From NCBI GenBank assembly GCA_963811885.1, contig CAWETB010000004.1:1-64000 (forward strand): a stretch of 64,000 nt of DNA, given 5' to 3'. Both the position numbers and the translations under genes were made by a program. This document shows, piece by piece, positions 38,054 to 46,407 of the stretch (positions are counted from its first letter, which is position 1; each line of letters begins with the position of its first letter). The notes under the pieces are model-generated. The model searched no databases. It was given only the letters and a program-made list of their open reading frames with translations, and was not told the DNA's origin. The DNA comes from Gaiellasilicea sp963811885. Its GTDB lineage: Bacteria; Actinomycetota; Thermoleophilia; Gaiellales; Gaiellaceae.

Positions 38054-39604
38054 GAGCTCCGCCAGCGAGCGGGTGTTGAGGACGGAGCCGCGTGGGGCGG
38101 CGCCGCGCCGCGCCGTCGTCACCGAGAGCGCCATGTTGGCAAGACCGCGGACGGAGTGCGCGTCGGTCGAGCAGACGATCGGGACACCGGCGGCGAGCGC
38201 TTCGCGCACGTGCGCGCCGGAGAGGTCGAGCCGGTCGGGGAGGCCGTTCACCTCGACCGCGACGCCCGTCTCGAGCGCGACCTCGAAGACGCGGTCGAGA
38301 TCGAGTGCGTTCTCGGGGCGGTGGTTGAGGATCCGTCCCTTGGGGTGCGAGAGGCACGAGGCGGCGGGATGGCGCATCGCCTCGACGACGCGGTCGGTGA
38401 TCGCCTGGCGCGGCGCGCGCTGGCCGGCGTGGAGGCTGATCTGCACCCATTCGAGCTCGGCGAGCACGTCGTCCGGGAGGTCGAGCGACCCGTCCGGGAG
38501 GATGTCGCACTCGCTCCCGCGCAGGATCCGGAACGGCGCCAGCAGCTCGTTCGCGGCGGCGATCTCCACGGCCTGGCGGCGGAGGTCGTCGGCATCGAGC
38601 CCCGGGACGACGCGGACGTTGCGCGTGTGGTCGCAGATCGCCAGGTACTCGTAGCCGAGCGCCTGCGCGGCGCGGCCCATCTCCTCGACGGTCGCCTTGC
38701 CGTCGGAGGCGGTCGAATGGACGTGGAGGTCGCCGCGGATGTCGCCGAGCTCGAGCAGGTCGGGGGGCGGAGGCGGCGCATCGAGCTCGCGCAGCTCGGG
38801 CGGCGGCAGCGGCTCGGGCGGGTGGTTGCCGTGCGCAGCGACCCACTCCGGCGAGCCGATCGCACGGACGAGGTCGCGATCCCAGCTCTCCGGTGTCGCC
38901 CCGATCACCTCGATCGGGTTGCCGTCCGCGGTGACGCCGACGACCCGGTACTCGTCGCGCTCCAGCACGGCGACGAGCTGCGGCAGGTCTTCGGCGTCCG
39001 CGAGCCGCTCCTGCGGGACGACGACGGCGAAGCGGGTCGAGAGCTCGCTGCCGCGCCGCGGGTCGCCGGCCGGCTCGCCGCCGAGCGCCGCCGCCACCTC
39101 GCCCACGAGGGCGAGCGCGCGGTTCAGGGTCATCCCGCGCCTCGGCCTCGCGGTCGCAAGCCCTGCGAGACCCTCGTTGATCCGCGCAGCTGTCTTCGGC
39201 CCGATCCCGGGCACGCTGTCGAGCCTGCCTTCCGCCGCCGCTTGCTGCAGCTCCGGCAGCGTCCTGATCCCGAGCGCGTGGCCGAGCTCGCGCATCCGCT
39301 TCGTCGAGACGCCGAGCAGCGCCGCGACGCCGACGAGCTCCGGCAGCGCCTGCGCCTCCAGCTCGTCCAGCTCGGCGATCCGGCCGGTCTCGACGAGCTC
39401 GCGCAGCCGCGTCTCGATTCCCGGCCCGATCCCGGCCAGCTCGCGCACGCGGCCCTGGCGCACCAGCGCAGCGACGTCTGCGGGTGTCGAGCGGATCATG
39501 TCCGCCGCCCGGCGGTACGCGCGCACGGTGTAGTGGCCGGAGCCGTTCAGGTCGAGCAGGGCCGCGAACGCGTCGAGGCGGTCGGCGAGGGTCGCGTTGT
39601 CCAC
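38042..39604 (-). CDS. PolX-like protein with intact PHP phosphoesterase domain and degenerate polymerase palm
   Basis: 520 residues. The N-terminal helix-hairpin-helix region (RELAGIGPGIETRLRELVE, DSVPGIGPKTAARINEG) matches family X polymerases. In the palm the usual GS.RRG...GDID stretch reads AGDPRRGSELSTRFAVVV, so both catalytic aspartates are replaced. The C-terminal PHP domain keeps its metal ligands: GDLHVHSTASDG, LAICDHTRNV, RGSECDI, WVQISLHAG, SCLSHPKGRIL and IVCSTDAHS. The protein is shorter than usual bacterial PolX (about 570). I expect a DNA-binding nuclease or phosphoesterase without polymerase activity. Its start is divergent from cofC, 18 bases away. Confidence 0.88.
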   Translation of the reverse strand: MDNATLADRLDAFAALLDLNGSGHYTVRAYRRAADMIRSTPADVAALVRQGRVRELAGIGPGIETRLRELVETGRIAELDELEAQALPELVGVAALLGVSTKRMRELGHALGIRTLPELQQAAAEGRLDSVPGIGPKTAARINEGLAGLATARPRRGMTLNRALALVGEVAAALGGEPAGDPRRGSELSTRFAVVVPQERLADAEDLPQLVAVLERDEYRVVGVTADGNPIEVIGATPESWDRDLVRAIGSPEWVAAHGNHPPEPLPPPELRELDAPPPPPDLLELGDIRGDLHVHSTASDGKATVEEMGRAAQALGYEYLAICDHTRNVRVVPGLDADDLRRQAVEIAAANELLAPFRILRGSECDILPDGSLDLPDDVLAELEWVQISLHAGQRAPRQAITDRVVEAMRHPAASCLSHPKGRILNHRPENALDLDRVFEVALETGVAVEVNGLPDRLDLSGAHVREALAAGVPIVCSTDAHSVRGLANMALSVTTARRGAAPRGSVLNTRSLAELLGR

Positions 39605-39607
39605 GAC

Positions 39608-39613
39608 TAGAGT
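39608..39613 (+). promoter_or_regulatory. -10 box TAGAGT of cofC
   Basis: The box ends 8 bases before ATG 39622 in the 17-base gap shared with the divergent PolX-like gene. Confidence 0.45.
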
Positions 39614-39621
39614 CTTGCCCG

Positions 39622-40221
39622 ATGACGCAGATCGTGGTCCCCTACCGCGGCGAGAACGGGAAGCAGCGCCTCGACACGTCCGACGATGCCCGCTCGCAGC
39701 TCGCCCTGGCGATGCTCGGCGACGTGCTCGCGGCGGCGACCGTGACCGGCCGCACGCTCGTCGTCACCGACGACAAGTCGGGCCGCGCGCTGGCAGCCGA
39801 GCTCGGAGCCGAGCCGGTCGCGGACGCGCCCGGCGGTCAGGGAGCGGCGGTGGCGGCCGCGCTCGAGCGGTTGGGCGAAGGCACCGTGCTGGTCGTCAAC
39901 GCCGACGTGCCCTGCGTCGTCCCCCACGATCTGCGCACGCTCGCCGGCGCGGCCGAGCTCGGTGCGATCGGCTACGTCGAGGCCGAGGACGGGACCACGA
40001 ACGCGCTGGCGCTGCCCGCGAAGGAGCACTTCGCCCCGCTCTACGGCGGCGGCAGCGCCGCCCGCTTCCGCGACCACGCCGACAGCCTCGGCGTGCCGGC
40101 GATCTCCTGCGCGATCCCGAATCTGAGCGACGACGTCGACACGCTCGACGATCTGGACCGGATCGGCCTGCGGGCCGGCCCGAGGACGCAGGCCGCGATC
40201 GGCCGCGCCCTGCAGCCGTGA
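39622..40221 (+). CDS. cofC: 2-phospho-L-lactate/phosphoenolpyruvate guanylyltransferase
   Basis: 199 residues (FbiD in mycobacteria). It activates the phospho-acid with GTP for F420 synthesis. The GT-A-like fold shows VVPYRGENGKQRLDTSDD (Lys-containing loop), LVVTDDKSGRALAAELG, GQGAAVAAALERL, VLVVNADVPCVVPHDLRTL and LYGGGSAARFRDHAD. The frame is open upstream to 39484, but ATG 39622 starts the conserved fold and follows a -10 box. The stop overlaps cofD. Confidence 0.92.
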   Translation: MTQIVVPYRGENGKQRLDTSDDARSQLALAMLGDVLAAATVTGRTLVVTDDKSGRALAAELGAEPVADAPGGQGAAVAAALERLGEGTVLVVNADVPCVVPHDLRTLAGAAELGAIGYVEAEDGTTNALALPAKEHFAPLYGGGSAARFRDHADSLGVPAISCAIPNLSDDVDTLDDLDRIGLRAGPRTQAAIGRALQP

Positions 40222-41123
40222 AGGTCGTGCTCCTCTCCGGGGGCGTCGGTGGCGCGCGGTTCGCACGCGGCCTGGTCGATGCGGCCGGGGGCGCAAATCT
40301 GACGATCGTCGGCAACGTCGGCGACGACCTCGAGGTGCTCGGGATGTCGGTCTCGCCCGACCTCGACAGCATCCTCTACGCCCTCGCAGGCCTCCACGAC
40401 GAGGAGCGCGGCTGGGGCCGGGCCGGCGAGACGTGGGAAGCGCTCGCAACCGTGTCGGCCCTCGGCGGCGAGGACTGGTTCCGGCTCGGCGACCGCGACC
40501 TCGGCCTCCACCTCGTTCGCACACAGGCGCTGCGCGAAGGCGAGTCCTTGTCGGCCGTCACCGCCCGGCTCGCGCGGGCCCTCGGAATCGAGCCCGCGAT
40601 CCTGCCGGCGACCGACGACCGCCTCCGCACCTGGATCGACACGCCGGCCGGGAGCTTCGCGTTCCAGGAGTGGTTCGTCGCCCGCGGCCACCGCGACGAG
40701 GTCGACGGCGTCCGCTTCGAGGGCGAGCCGCACGCGGCCCCTGGCGTGCTCGCGGCGCTCGGGGCGGCCGACGCGATCCTGATCGCGCCCTCGAACCCGT
40801 ACGTGAGCATCTGGCCGATCCTCGCCGTGCCGGAGATCCGGGGCGCGCTGGAGGCGCGCCGTGTCCCCTGCGTCGCCGTCAGCCCCCTCGTCGGCGGCCG
40901 CGCGGTCAAGGGACCGGCAGACCGTATGCTCGCGCGGATGGCGGGCGGCACGACACCGGAGCACGTCGCGGGCTGCTACTCGGGCCTGATCGACGCGCTC
41001 GTCGTCGACGAGTCCGATCCCACCGGGCCGGACGCGGTGCGCCGCGTCGCGACCAAGACGCTGATGACCGACCTGGCGGCGTCGCGCCGTCTCGCCGAGA
41101 CGGCGCTCGGGGCAGCCGCATGA
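40218..41123 (+). CDS. cofD: 2-phospho-L-lactate transferase (F0 synthase)
   Basis: 301 residues (FbiA). It transfers the activated lactyl or pyruvyl phosphate to the deazaflavin Fo. Motifs: VVLLSGGVGGARFARGL, LTIVGNVGDDLEVLGM, SVSPDLDSILYALAGL, RDLGLHLVRTQALREGESLS and LIAPSNPYVSIWPILAVP with AVSPLVGGRAVKGPADRM. Intact, overlapping both neighbours by 4 bases (GTGA and ATGA). Confidence 0.96.
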   Translation: MKVVLLSGGVGGARFARGLVDAAGGANLTIVGNVGDDLEVLGMSVSPDLDSILYALAGLHDEERGWGRAGETWEALATVSALGGEDWFRLGDRDLGLHLVRTQALREGESLSAVTARLARALGIEPAILPATDDRLRTWIDTPAGSFAFQEWFVARGHRDEVDGVRFEGEPHAAPGVLAALGAADAILIAPSNPYVSIWPILAVPEIRGALEARRVPCVAVSPLVGGRAVKGPADRMLARMAGGTTPEHVAGCYSGLIDALVVDESDPTGPDAVRRVATKTLMTDLAASRRLAETALGAAA

Positions 41124-41738
41124 AGGTCGCGGTCGTCGGCGGCACCGGCAAGTTCGGGCAGGCGGTGGCAAAGCGGCTCGTCGATGCCGGTCTCGAGGTC
41201 GTGATCGGCTCCCGCGACGCCGAGCGGGCACGAGCAGCGGCTGCCGACCTCGGCGCCGACGGGGGCGAACAACGACGACGCCGTGCGCGGGGTCGACCTC
41301 GTCGTCTTCGCCGTGAACGCGGATGCCGCGGTCGACACTGCGCGCGACCTGCGCCAGTCGATCGGCTCGACGCCCGTGCTCTCGGTGTGCGCCGAGCTCG
41401 AGTTCGGTCCCGGCGGCGTCAAGCCGTGTGTGGCGCCGACGTCGATCGCGAAGCGGATCGAGGACGAGCTCGATGCCCCCGTCGTCGCCGGCCTGCACTC
41501 GCTCGCCGCCGCCAACCTCGCCGCGGCGCCGCCGGACGAGGACGCGCTCGTCTGCGGCGACGACGCGCGGGCGAAGGAGCTCGCGCTCGAGCTCGCCGCC
41601 CGGCTCGTCTCCGGGAAGGCGGTCGACTGCGGGCCGCTCGCCAGCGCCCGTGCGCTCGAGGGGATGACCGCCGTGATCGTGAACGTCAACAAGCGCTACA
41701 AGGCCCACGCGGGCCTGCGCATCTCCGGCATCCCGTGA
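41120..41738 (+). CDS. npdG: NADPH-dependent F420 reductase, one frameshift
   Basis: About 206 residues. It moves hydride between NADPH and F420. The N-terminus MKVAVVGGTGKFGQAVAKRL is the NADP-binding loop, then VVIGSRDAERARAAAADLGA. A run of five G at about 41262 should be four; after it the frame continues GANNDDAVRGVDLVVFAVNA, VCAELEFGPGGVKPCVAPTS and ends YKAHAGLRISGIP. The placement between cofD and cofE confirms the F420 link. Confidence 0.88.
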
Positions 41739-41775
41739 CCAGCGGCGGAGGCTCGACGGAGCCGCCAGGAGCGGA

Positions 41776-41796
41776 GATGTCGGCTTTGCCGACATC
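41776..41796 (+). promoter_or_regulatory. Perfect hairpin spanning the cofE start codon
   Basis: GATGTCGGC, loop TTT, GCCGACATC: a 9-bp stem with no mismatch that contains ATG 41777. The AGGAG Shine-Dalgarno sequence is just upstream (41767-41771). It could occlude the start or act as a dispersed repeat or weak terminator. Confidence 0.5.
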
Positions 41797-42544
41797 GGAG
41801 CGGGGAAGCGAGATCCGGGTGATCCCGCTTCAGGGCATCCCGGAGATCGAGGACGGCGACGACCTCGCGGGGCTGCTCCTGGACGCGGCCGAGCAGGCGG
41901 GCGGCTTCGAGGACGCGGACGTGCTCGTCGTCGCGCAGAAGGCGGTCTCGAAGGCGGAGGGCCGCGTCGTGCGGCTGGACGACGTCGAGCCGTCGCAGCG
42001 GGCGCTCGAGCTCGCCGACGACCGCGATCCCCGTCACGTCGAGTGGATCCTCCGCGAGAGCGCCCACGTCGTCCGCGTGCGGCCGCCGCTGATCATCGCC
42101 GAGACGAGGCACGGCTACGTCTGCGCGTCGGCCGGCGTCGACGCCTCGAACGCGAAGGGGGAGGGGACGCTCGTCCTGCTCCCGCTCGATCCCGATGCCT
42201 CGGCTGCGCGGATCCGGGAGGCGATCCGCGAGCGGGCGGGCCGCGACGTCGGCGTGATCGTCAGCGACTCGTTCGGGCGGCCGTTCCGCCAGGGCACGAC
42301 CGAGGTCGCGCTCGGTGTCGCGGGCCTGACGCCGATGCGCGACCTCCGCGGCGTCCGCGACAGCGTCGGCTACGAGCTGCATGCGACCCAGATCGCGGTC
42401 GCGGACGAGCTGGCAGGGGCGGCCGAGCTCGTGATGGGGAAGGTCAACGGGATCCCCGCCGCCGTGATCCGCGGCGTCGACCTGCGCGGACCCGGGACCG
42501 GAGCGGACCTCCCGATCCCCGAGGAGCGGGACCTCTTCCGCTAG
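41777..42544 (+). CDS. cofE: Coenzyme F420:L-glutamate ligase
   Basis: 255 residues. It adds glutamate residues to F420-0. Blocks: IRVIPLQGIPEIEDGDDLAG, VLVVAQKAVSKAEGRVV, LIIAETRHGYVCASAGVDAS, VGVIVSDSFGRPFRQGTTEV with ALGVAGLTPMRDLRG, and AAELVMGKVNGIPAAVIRG. Only the ligase domain is present, without the C-terminal nitroreductase-like FbiB domain of mycobacteria. ATG 41777 is preferred because AGGAG sits 5 bases upstream; an in-frame GTG at 41735 overlaps the npdG stop and cannot be excluded. Confidence 0.93.
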   Translation: MSALPTSERGSEIRVIPLQGIPEIEDGDDLAGLLLDAAEQAGGFEDADVLVVAQKAVSKAEGRVVRLDDVEPSQRALELADDRDPRHVEWILRESAHVVRVRPPLIIAETRHGYVCASAGVDASNAKGEGTLVLLPLDPDASAARIREAIRERAGRDVGVIVSDSFGRPFRQGTTEVALGVAGLTPMRDLRGVRDSVGYELHATQIAVADELAGAAELVMGKVNGIPAAVIRGVDLRGPGTGADLPIPEERDLFR

Positions 42545-43536
42545 AGCGCCTCGAGCGCGAGCGCCGCCAGCCTCTGCCCGACGACCGGCGCGAACTTGAA
42601 GCCGTGGCCGCTGCACGGCGAGCCGACGACGATCCGGCCGCGCCGCTCGAGCAGGAATTCGTCGTTCTCGCGGATCGTGTAGAGGCAGGTCTCCGTCGTC
42701 CTCGGCGGCCCAGCGCCGGGAAACCGGCGCTCGACCCAGGCGGCGGTGCGGGCGGAGAGCTCTCGGTCGGGGACGCCGGGCTCGTCGGGGTCCGTCGGGC
42801 GTCCCGATTGATGGAGACCTGCCTTCAGTGAGTCGCCGGGCGACGCGAGGGCGTAGCCGTGGCGGGCGCCCGTCGTCGTGTCGATGACAGACGGCGTCGG
42901 CCGGCCGAGGTCGAAGTAGGTGACGGTCTCCACCGTCGGAGTCGCATCCACGCCCACGAGCTCCGGCGCCCACGCGCCCGCGGTGACGACGGCCACCCGC
43001 GCGCGCACGCCGCCCGCGGTGACGCCGTCGCCGTCCTCGTCGACCGTCTCGACGCGGACGTGCTCGCGCACCTCGAGGCCGTCGGCGAACGCCGCGACGG
43101 CTTCGTCCGCATGGACGATCCCGCCGTCCGCCTGGAACAAGCCGCTCTCGCCCGGGTCGGCGCGGATGCCGAACCGCTGCTCGATCTGGCCTGCGTCGAG
43201 CACCTCGAACGGCGCCCCGCACGCTGCGAGTGCATCGCGGTTCGGCTCCCAGTCACCGAGGTCGAGCGTGCCGTGCAGCTCGAGCAAGCGCCGGCCGCTC
43301 TCCGCCTCGAGCTCGCGCCAGAGCGGGAAGGTCTCCTGCGCGAACCGGACCCAGCGCTCGTCCGGGTAGGACAGGCGCACGATCCGCGAGCTGCCGTGGC
43401 TCGACCCGCGCGCGTGGCCGAGCTCGAACTGCTCGCAGACGACGACGTCGCGCCCCGCCTGGGCGAGTGCCCGTGCCGTGGCGAGCCCCATCACCCCGGC
43501 TCCGACGACGACGACCTCGGTGTCGAAGGCGCTCAC
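42541..43536 (-). CDS. FAD-dependent amine oxidase of the monomeric sarcosine oxidase family (SolA-like)
   Basis: 331 residues. N-terminal dinucleotide fold VVVVGAGVMGLATARALAQA, then VVCEQFELGHARGSSHGSSR and IVRLSYPDERWVRF as in monomeric sarcosine oxidase and N-methyltryptophan oxidase. TETCLYTIRENDEF contains the cysteine that carries covalent FAD in those enzymes, and the end has GSPCSGHGFKFAPVVGQRLA. Slightly shorter than typical (about 370-390). Likely substrate is an N-methylated amino acid, not identifiable. Convergent with cofE by 4 bases. Confidence 0.9.
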   Translation of the reverse strand: MSAFDTEVVVVGAGVMGLATARALAQAGRDVVVCEQFELGHARGSSHGSSRIVRLSYPDERWVRFAQETFPLWRELEAESGRRLLELHGTLDLGDWEPNRDALAACGAPFEVLDAGQIEQRFGIRADPGESGLFQADGGIVHADEAVAAFADGLEVREHVRVETVDEDGDGVTAGGVRARVAVVTAGAWAPELVGVDATPTVETVTYFDLGRPTPSVIDTTTGARHGYALASPGDSLKAGLHQSGRPTDPDEPGVPDRELSARTAAWVERRFPGAGPPRTTETCLYTIRENDEFLLERRGRIVVGSPCSGHGFKFAPVVGQRLAALALEAL

Positions 43537-43543
43537 GGGCCGC

Positions 43544-43549
43544 AGCGTA
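43544..43549 (-). promoter_or_regulatory. -10 box TACGCT of the SolA-like gene
   Basis: On the minus strand it ends 7 bases before GTG 43536. Confidence 0.45.
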
Positions 43550-43557
43550 ACGAGCGG

Positions 43558-43776
43558 CTAGCCGAGCAGGTCGAAGAGCTGACGCGGGGTCAGCCGGTGC
43601 GTGACGCCGTCCTCGATCAGCTCGATCCGGAGCTGCCGCGCCTGCTCGTCCATCGCGAGCGTCAGCTCGGCTGCGCGGCTCCTGAGCTCGTCGAGCGCCC
43701 GCGCCGCGGCGTCGAGCTCGGCCAGAAGGTCGGCCGGCGGCGTCTCGGGGATCGTGGTCGGAGCGGAGAACGTCAT
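43558..43776 (-). CDS. Small coiled-coil protein, unknown
   Basis: 72 residues. A Pro-rich start (MTFSAPTTIPETPPADLLAE) leads into a continuous helix (LDAAARALDELRSRAAELT and onward) and a compact end LIEDGVTHRLTPRQLFDLLG. No known domain. It lies between the HD-GYP regulator and the oxidase on the same strand and could be a regulator or scaffold; nothing more can be said. Confidence 0.5.
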   Translation of the reverse strand: MTFSAPTTIPETPPADLLAELDAAARALDELRSRAAELTLAMDEQARQLRIELIEDGVTHRLTPRQLFDLLG

Positions 43777-43821
43777 GCCGTCGGCCCGGTGATCGGCCGG
43801 GCGGAGCCGCGCTTGAGCGCC

Positions 43822-44967
43822 CTAGTTGGCGCGGTGACCGGACGCGTGCGCGAGCGCGATCGCGAGCGTCTGCTCCGTCGTGCCGGTGCCCGCCGCTCGC
43901 CGGATCGCGAGCACGTCGTCGAACGAGACCACGAAGAGGTCGAGCAGGTCGGCGTCGAACTGCGTGCCGCGGCCCTGGAGCATCAGCTCGCGGGCCTCGT
44001 CGGGCTGGAACGCCTGCCGGTAGACGCGATCCGACGTGAGCGCGTCGAAGACGTCGGCGATCGCGCAGATCCGTCCCTCGACCGGGATCGCGTTGCCGGC
44101 GAGCCCCCGCGGGTAGCCGCTGCCGTCGATCCGCTCGTGATGCGTCAGCGCCATCTCGGCGGCGAGGTCGAGCAGCTCGACTCCGGAGCCGGCGAGGATC
44201 CGATGGCCCATCTCGGCGTGCGCCTCCATCACCTCGCGCTCCTCGGCGGTGAGGTGGCCAGGCTTGAGCAGGATCCGGTCGGGGATCCCGATCTTGCCGA
44301 CGTCGTGCATCGGGCTCGCGATCCGGATCAGCTCGGCCTGCTCGGTGTCGAGGCCCGCGAGGCGCGCCAGCAGCGCGCAGTAGAGGCTCATCCGGACGAT
44401 GTGCTCGCCCGTCTCCTGGTTCCGGAACTCGGCAGCCCACGAGAGCCGGCGAATCGTCTCCTCGCGCAGGCGGCGGAGCTCGGTGTCGGAGCTCTCGAGC
44501 TGCGCGATCGTCTCGCGCAGCGCCGTCGTCCGCGCGAGCACGGTCTGCTCGAGCAGCTCCCGGTGGATGCGGTTCTCGATCTCGAGCGTGCGGCGGCGGA
44601 GCGCGTTGCCGACGTTGATGATCAGCTCGTTCGGCTTGAACGGCTTCAGCACGTAGCCGTAGGCGCCGAGCTCGATCGCGACGTCCGCGTAGGCGGGGTC
44701 GTCCATGCCCGTGACCATCACGACGGCGGTCTCCGGATGGTGGGCCAGCACCTCGCGCGTGAACTCGATGCCGGACTCGCCCGGCATGTTGACGTCGCTG
44801 AGCACGAGGGCGACGTTCGTCTCCTTGAGCACCCGGCGCGCCGCCGCAGCCGAGTCGGCCGTGAGGCACTCGTAGCCGTGGGCGCCGAGCAGGCGGGCGA
44901 GGAGGGTGCGGATCTGCTCCTCGTCGTCGACGATCAGGATCCGCTCGTCGGGGCGCGGTGCGCTCAT
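43822..44967 (-). CDS. Response regulator with HD-GYP phosphodiesterase domain
   Basis: 381 residues. The receiver domain (1-120) has ILIVDDEEQIRTLLARLLG, phospho-acceptor Asp in VLSDVNMPGESGIEF and the Lys of YVLKPFKPNEL. A coiled-coil linker follows (about 125-170). The HD-GYP domain (170-360) keeps ETGEHIVRMSLYCALLA, the HD pair in SPMHDVGKIGIPDRILLKPG and LTHHERIDGSGYPRGLAGN. Such RpfG-like proteins degrade cyclic di-GMP and often control surface polysaccharide, which fits the locus upstream, though no partner kinase is adjacent. Confidence 0.95.
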   Translation of the reverse strand: MSAPRPDERILIVDDEEQIRTLLARLLGAHGYECLTADSAAAARRVLKETNVALVLSDVNMPGESGIEFTREVLAHHPETAVVMVTGMDDPAYADVAIELGAYGYVLKPFKPNELIINVGNALRRRTLEIENRIHRELLEQTVLARTTALRETIAQLESSDTELRRLREETIRRLSWAAEFRNQETGEHIVRMSLYCALLARLAGLDTEQAELIRIASPMHDVGKIGIPDRILLKPGHLTAEEREVMEAHAEMGHRILAGSGVELLDLAAEMALTHHERIDGSGYPRGLAGNAIPVEGRICAIADVFDALTSDRVYRQAFQPDEARELMLQGRGTQFDADLLDLFVVSFDDVLAIRRAAGTGTTEQTLAIALAHASGHRAN

Positions 44968-44984
44968 TGGGGGGTTATCGGCAG

Positions 44985-45353
44985 CTAGACGCCGTTCTCA
45001 ACCGCGACGAGCTCGATTCTGTTCCCCCACGGATCGGCGATGTAACTCCTGCGTACACCCGGAATCGAGTCGTCCGCGACGGTCTCGACACCGGCGGAGC
45101 GGAGCCGGACGACGAGCTCGTCGTAGCCGGAGACGGCGAAGGCCGGATGTGCCTTGCGCGCCGGCGCGAACTCCTGCTCGACGCCGACGTGCAGCTGCTG
45201 CGCTCCGACCCGGAACCAGACGCCGCCGCGGGCGCGCAGCGACTCGGGCTTCTCGACCTCCTCGAGGCCGAGCAGCCCGCCGAAGAAGCGGCGCGCCTCG
45301 GCCTCGCAGCCGGGCGGCGCGGCCAGCTGGACGTGATCGATGCCGTCGAGCAT
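44985..45353 (-). CDS. VOC/glyoxalase-fold protein
   Basis: 122 residues: MLDGIDHVQLAAPPGCEAEA, RRFFGGLLGLEEVEKP, GGVWFRVGAQQLHVGVEQEF, HPAFAVSGYDELV and SYIADPWGNRIELVAVE. Two beta-alpha-beta-beta-beta halves with His and Glu metal ligands in place. The frame extends upstream to 45440, but ATG 45353 begins the conserved fold. Its start overlaps the 5' region of the divergent deaminase gene. Substrate unknown. Confidence 0.8.
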   Translation of the reverse strand: MLDGIDHVQLAAPPGCEAEARRFFGGLLGLEEVEKPESLRARGGVWFRVGAQQLHVGVEQEFAPARKAHPAFAVSGYDELVVRLRSAGVETVADDSIPGVRRSYIADPWGNRIELVAVENGV

Positions 45354-45365
45354 GGCCGCGAAGGA

Positions 45366-45371
45366 TAAAGT
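45366..45371 (+). promoter_or_regulatory. -10 box TAAAGT of the deaminase gene
   Basis: It ends 7 bases before ATG 45379 and supports that start over the two upstream in-frame ATGs (45340 and 45352), which would overlap the divergent VOC gene. Confidence 0.5.
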
Positions 45372-45378
45372 CGCCCGA

Positions 45379-46368
45379 ATGCTCTCCGAGGGTCTCGCCG
45401 AGCTGCACACCCACCTCGGCGGCTCGGTCGCCTCCGACATCCTCTGGTCGCTCGCGCACGAGCAGGGGATCGCGCTGCCGGTGAAGGACTACTGGGAGTT
45501 CGACGCGCTCGTCACCGTCTCCGACCCGCGCGGGGTCGAGAACCTCGACGCCCTCGACCGGATCTACCACTGGACCGAGCTGATCCAGTCGTCGCCGCTG
45601 GCGGTGGAGCAGTCCGTGCACGGCGCGATCGGCGGCGCCTACCGCAGCCAGGGGATCACGACGCTCGAGCTCCGCTTCAACCCGATGAAGCGCAACCGCG
45701 GCGGCGAGCGCGACCTCGACCACATCATCCTCGCCGCGATCCGCGGCCTCGACCGCGCCTCGCTCGAGTACCCGCAGGTCCGCGCCGGGCTGATCCTGAT
45801 GATGGATCGCACCTTCGACGCGCGCCAGAACGAGGTCGTCGTCGAGAAGGCGATCCGCTGGGCCTCACGCGGGGTCGTCGGGATCGACATCGCCGGCCCA
45901 CGCCCGGGCGGCGGCCGCTACGACTACACGCAGATCACGCCGATGGTCGAGACCGCGCGCGCGGCCGGGCTCGGGATCACGATCCACGTCGGCGAGGAGG
46001 GCGAGACCGGCGGCGAGGAGCTGGGCGAGGTCGTCGAGCACCTGCGCCCCGACCGGATCGGCCACGGCATCCTCGCCGCCCAGGATCCGGAGCTGATGCG
46101 GCTCCTCCGCGAGGCGGGCACCGTGCTCGAGATCTGCCCGACCTCGAACCTGCTCACGAAGGCGCTCCCCGACGAGGCCGCGATCCGCGAGACGTTCGGA
46201 GCGTTCAAGGAGCACGGCGTCGCGTTCACGATCGCCACCGACGGGCCGGAGATGATGCGCACGCACCTGCGCGACGAGCTCGAGCTGCTGGAGCGGATCG
46301 GCGCGCTGACGCAGGACGAGCTCGCCGCCGCGAACAGGCGCGGGCACGAGGCCTCGTTCATCCGCTGA
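45379..46368 (+). CDS. Adenosine/adenine deaminase family hydrolase
   Basis: 329 residues. The TIM-barrel metal site is complete: HTHLGGSVASDILW near the N-terminus, GLGITIHVGEEGETGGEEL, HLRPDRIGHGILAAQDPEL and VAFTIATDGPEMMRTHLRDE. EICPTSNLLTKALPDEAAI is the usual SNxxT block. The DGP in place of DDP hints at a branch other than classical adenosine deaminase; an aminofutalosine or adenine deaminase is possible. Start chosen from the -10 box. Confidence 0.88.
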   Translation: MLSEGLAELHTHLGGSVASDILWSLAHEQGIALPVKDYWEFDALVTVSDPRGVENLDALDRIYHWTELIQSSPLAVEQSVHGAIGGAYRSQGITTLELRFNPMKRNRGGERDLDHIILAAIRGLDRASLEYPQVRAGLILMMDRTFDARQNEVVVEKAIRWASRGVVGIDIAGPRPGGGRYDYTQITPMVETARAAGLGITIHVGEEGETGGEELGEVVEHLRPDRIGHGILAAQDPELMRLLREAGTVLEICPTSNLLTKALPDEAAIRETFGAFKEHGVAFTIATDGPEMMRTHLRDELELLERIGALTQDELAAANRRGHEASFIR

Positions 46369-46407
46369 GGAATCTCACGACCCGGGCGGTCGTTGCGTTG
46401 TAGAGAG

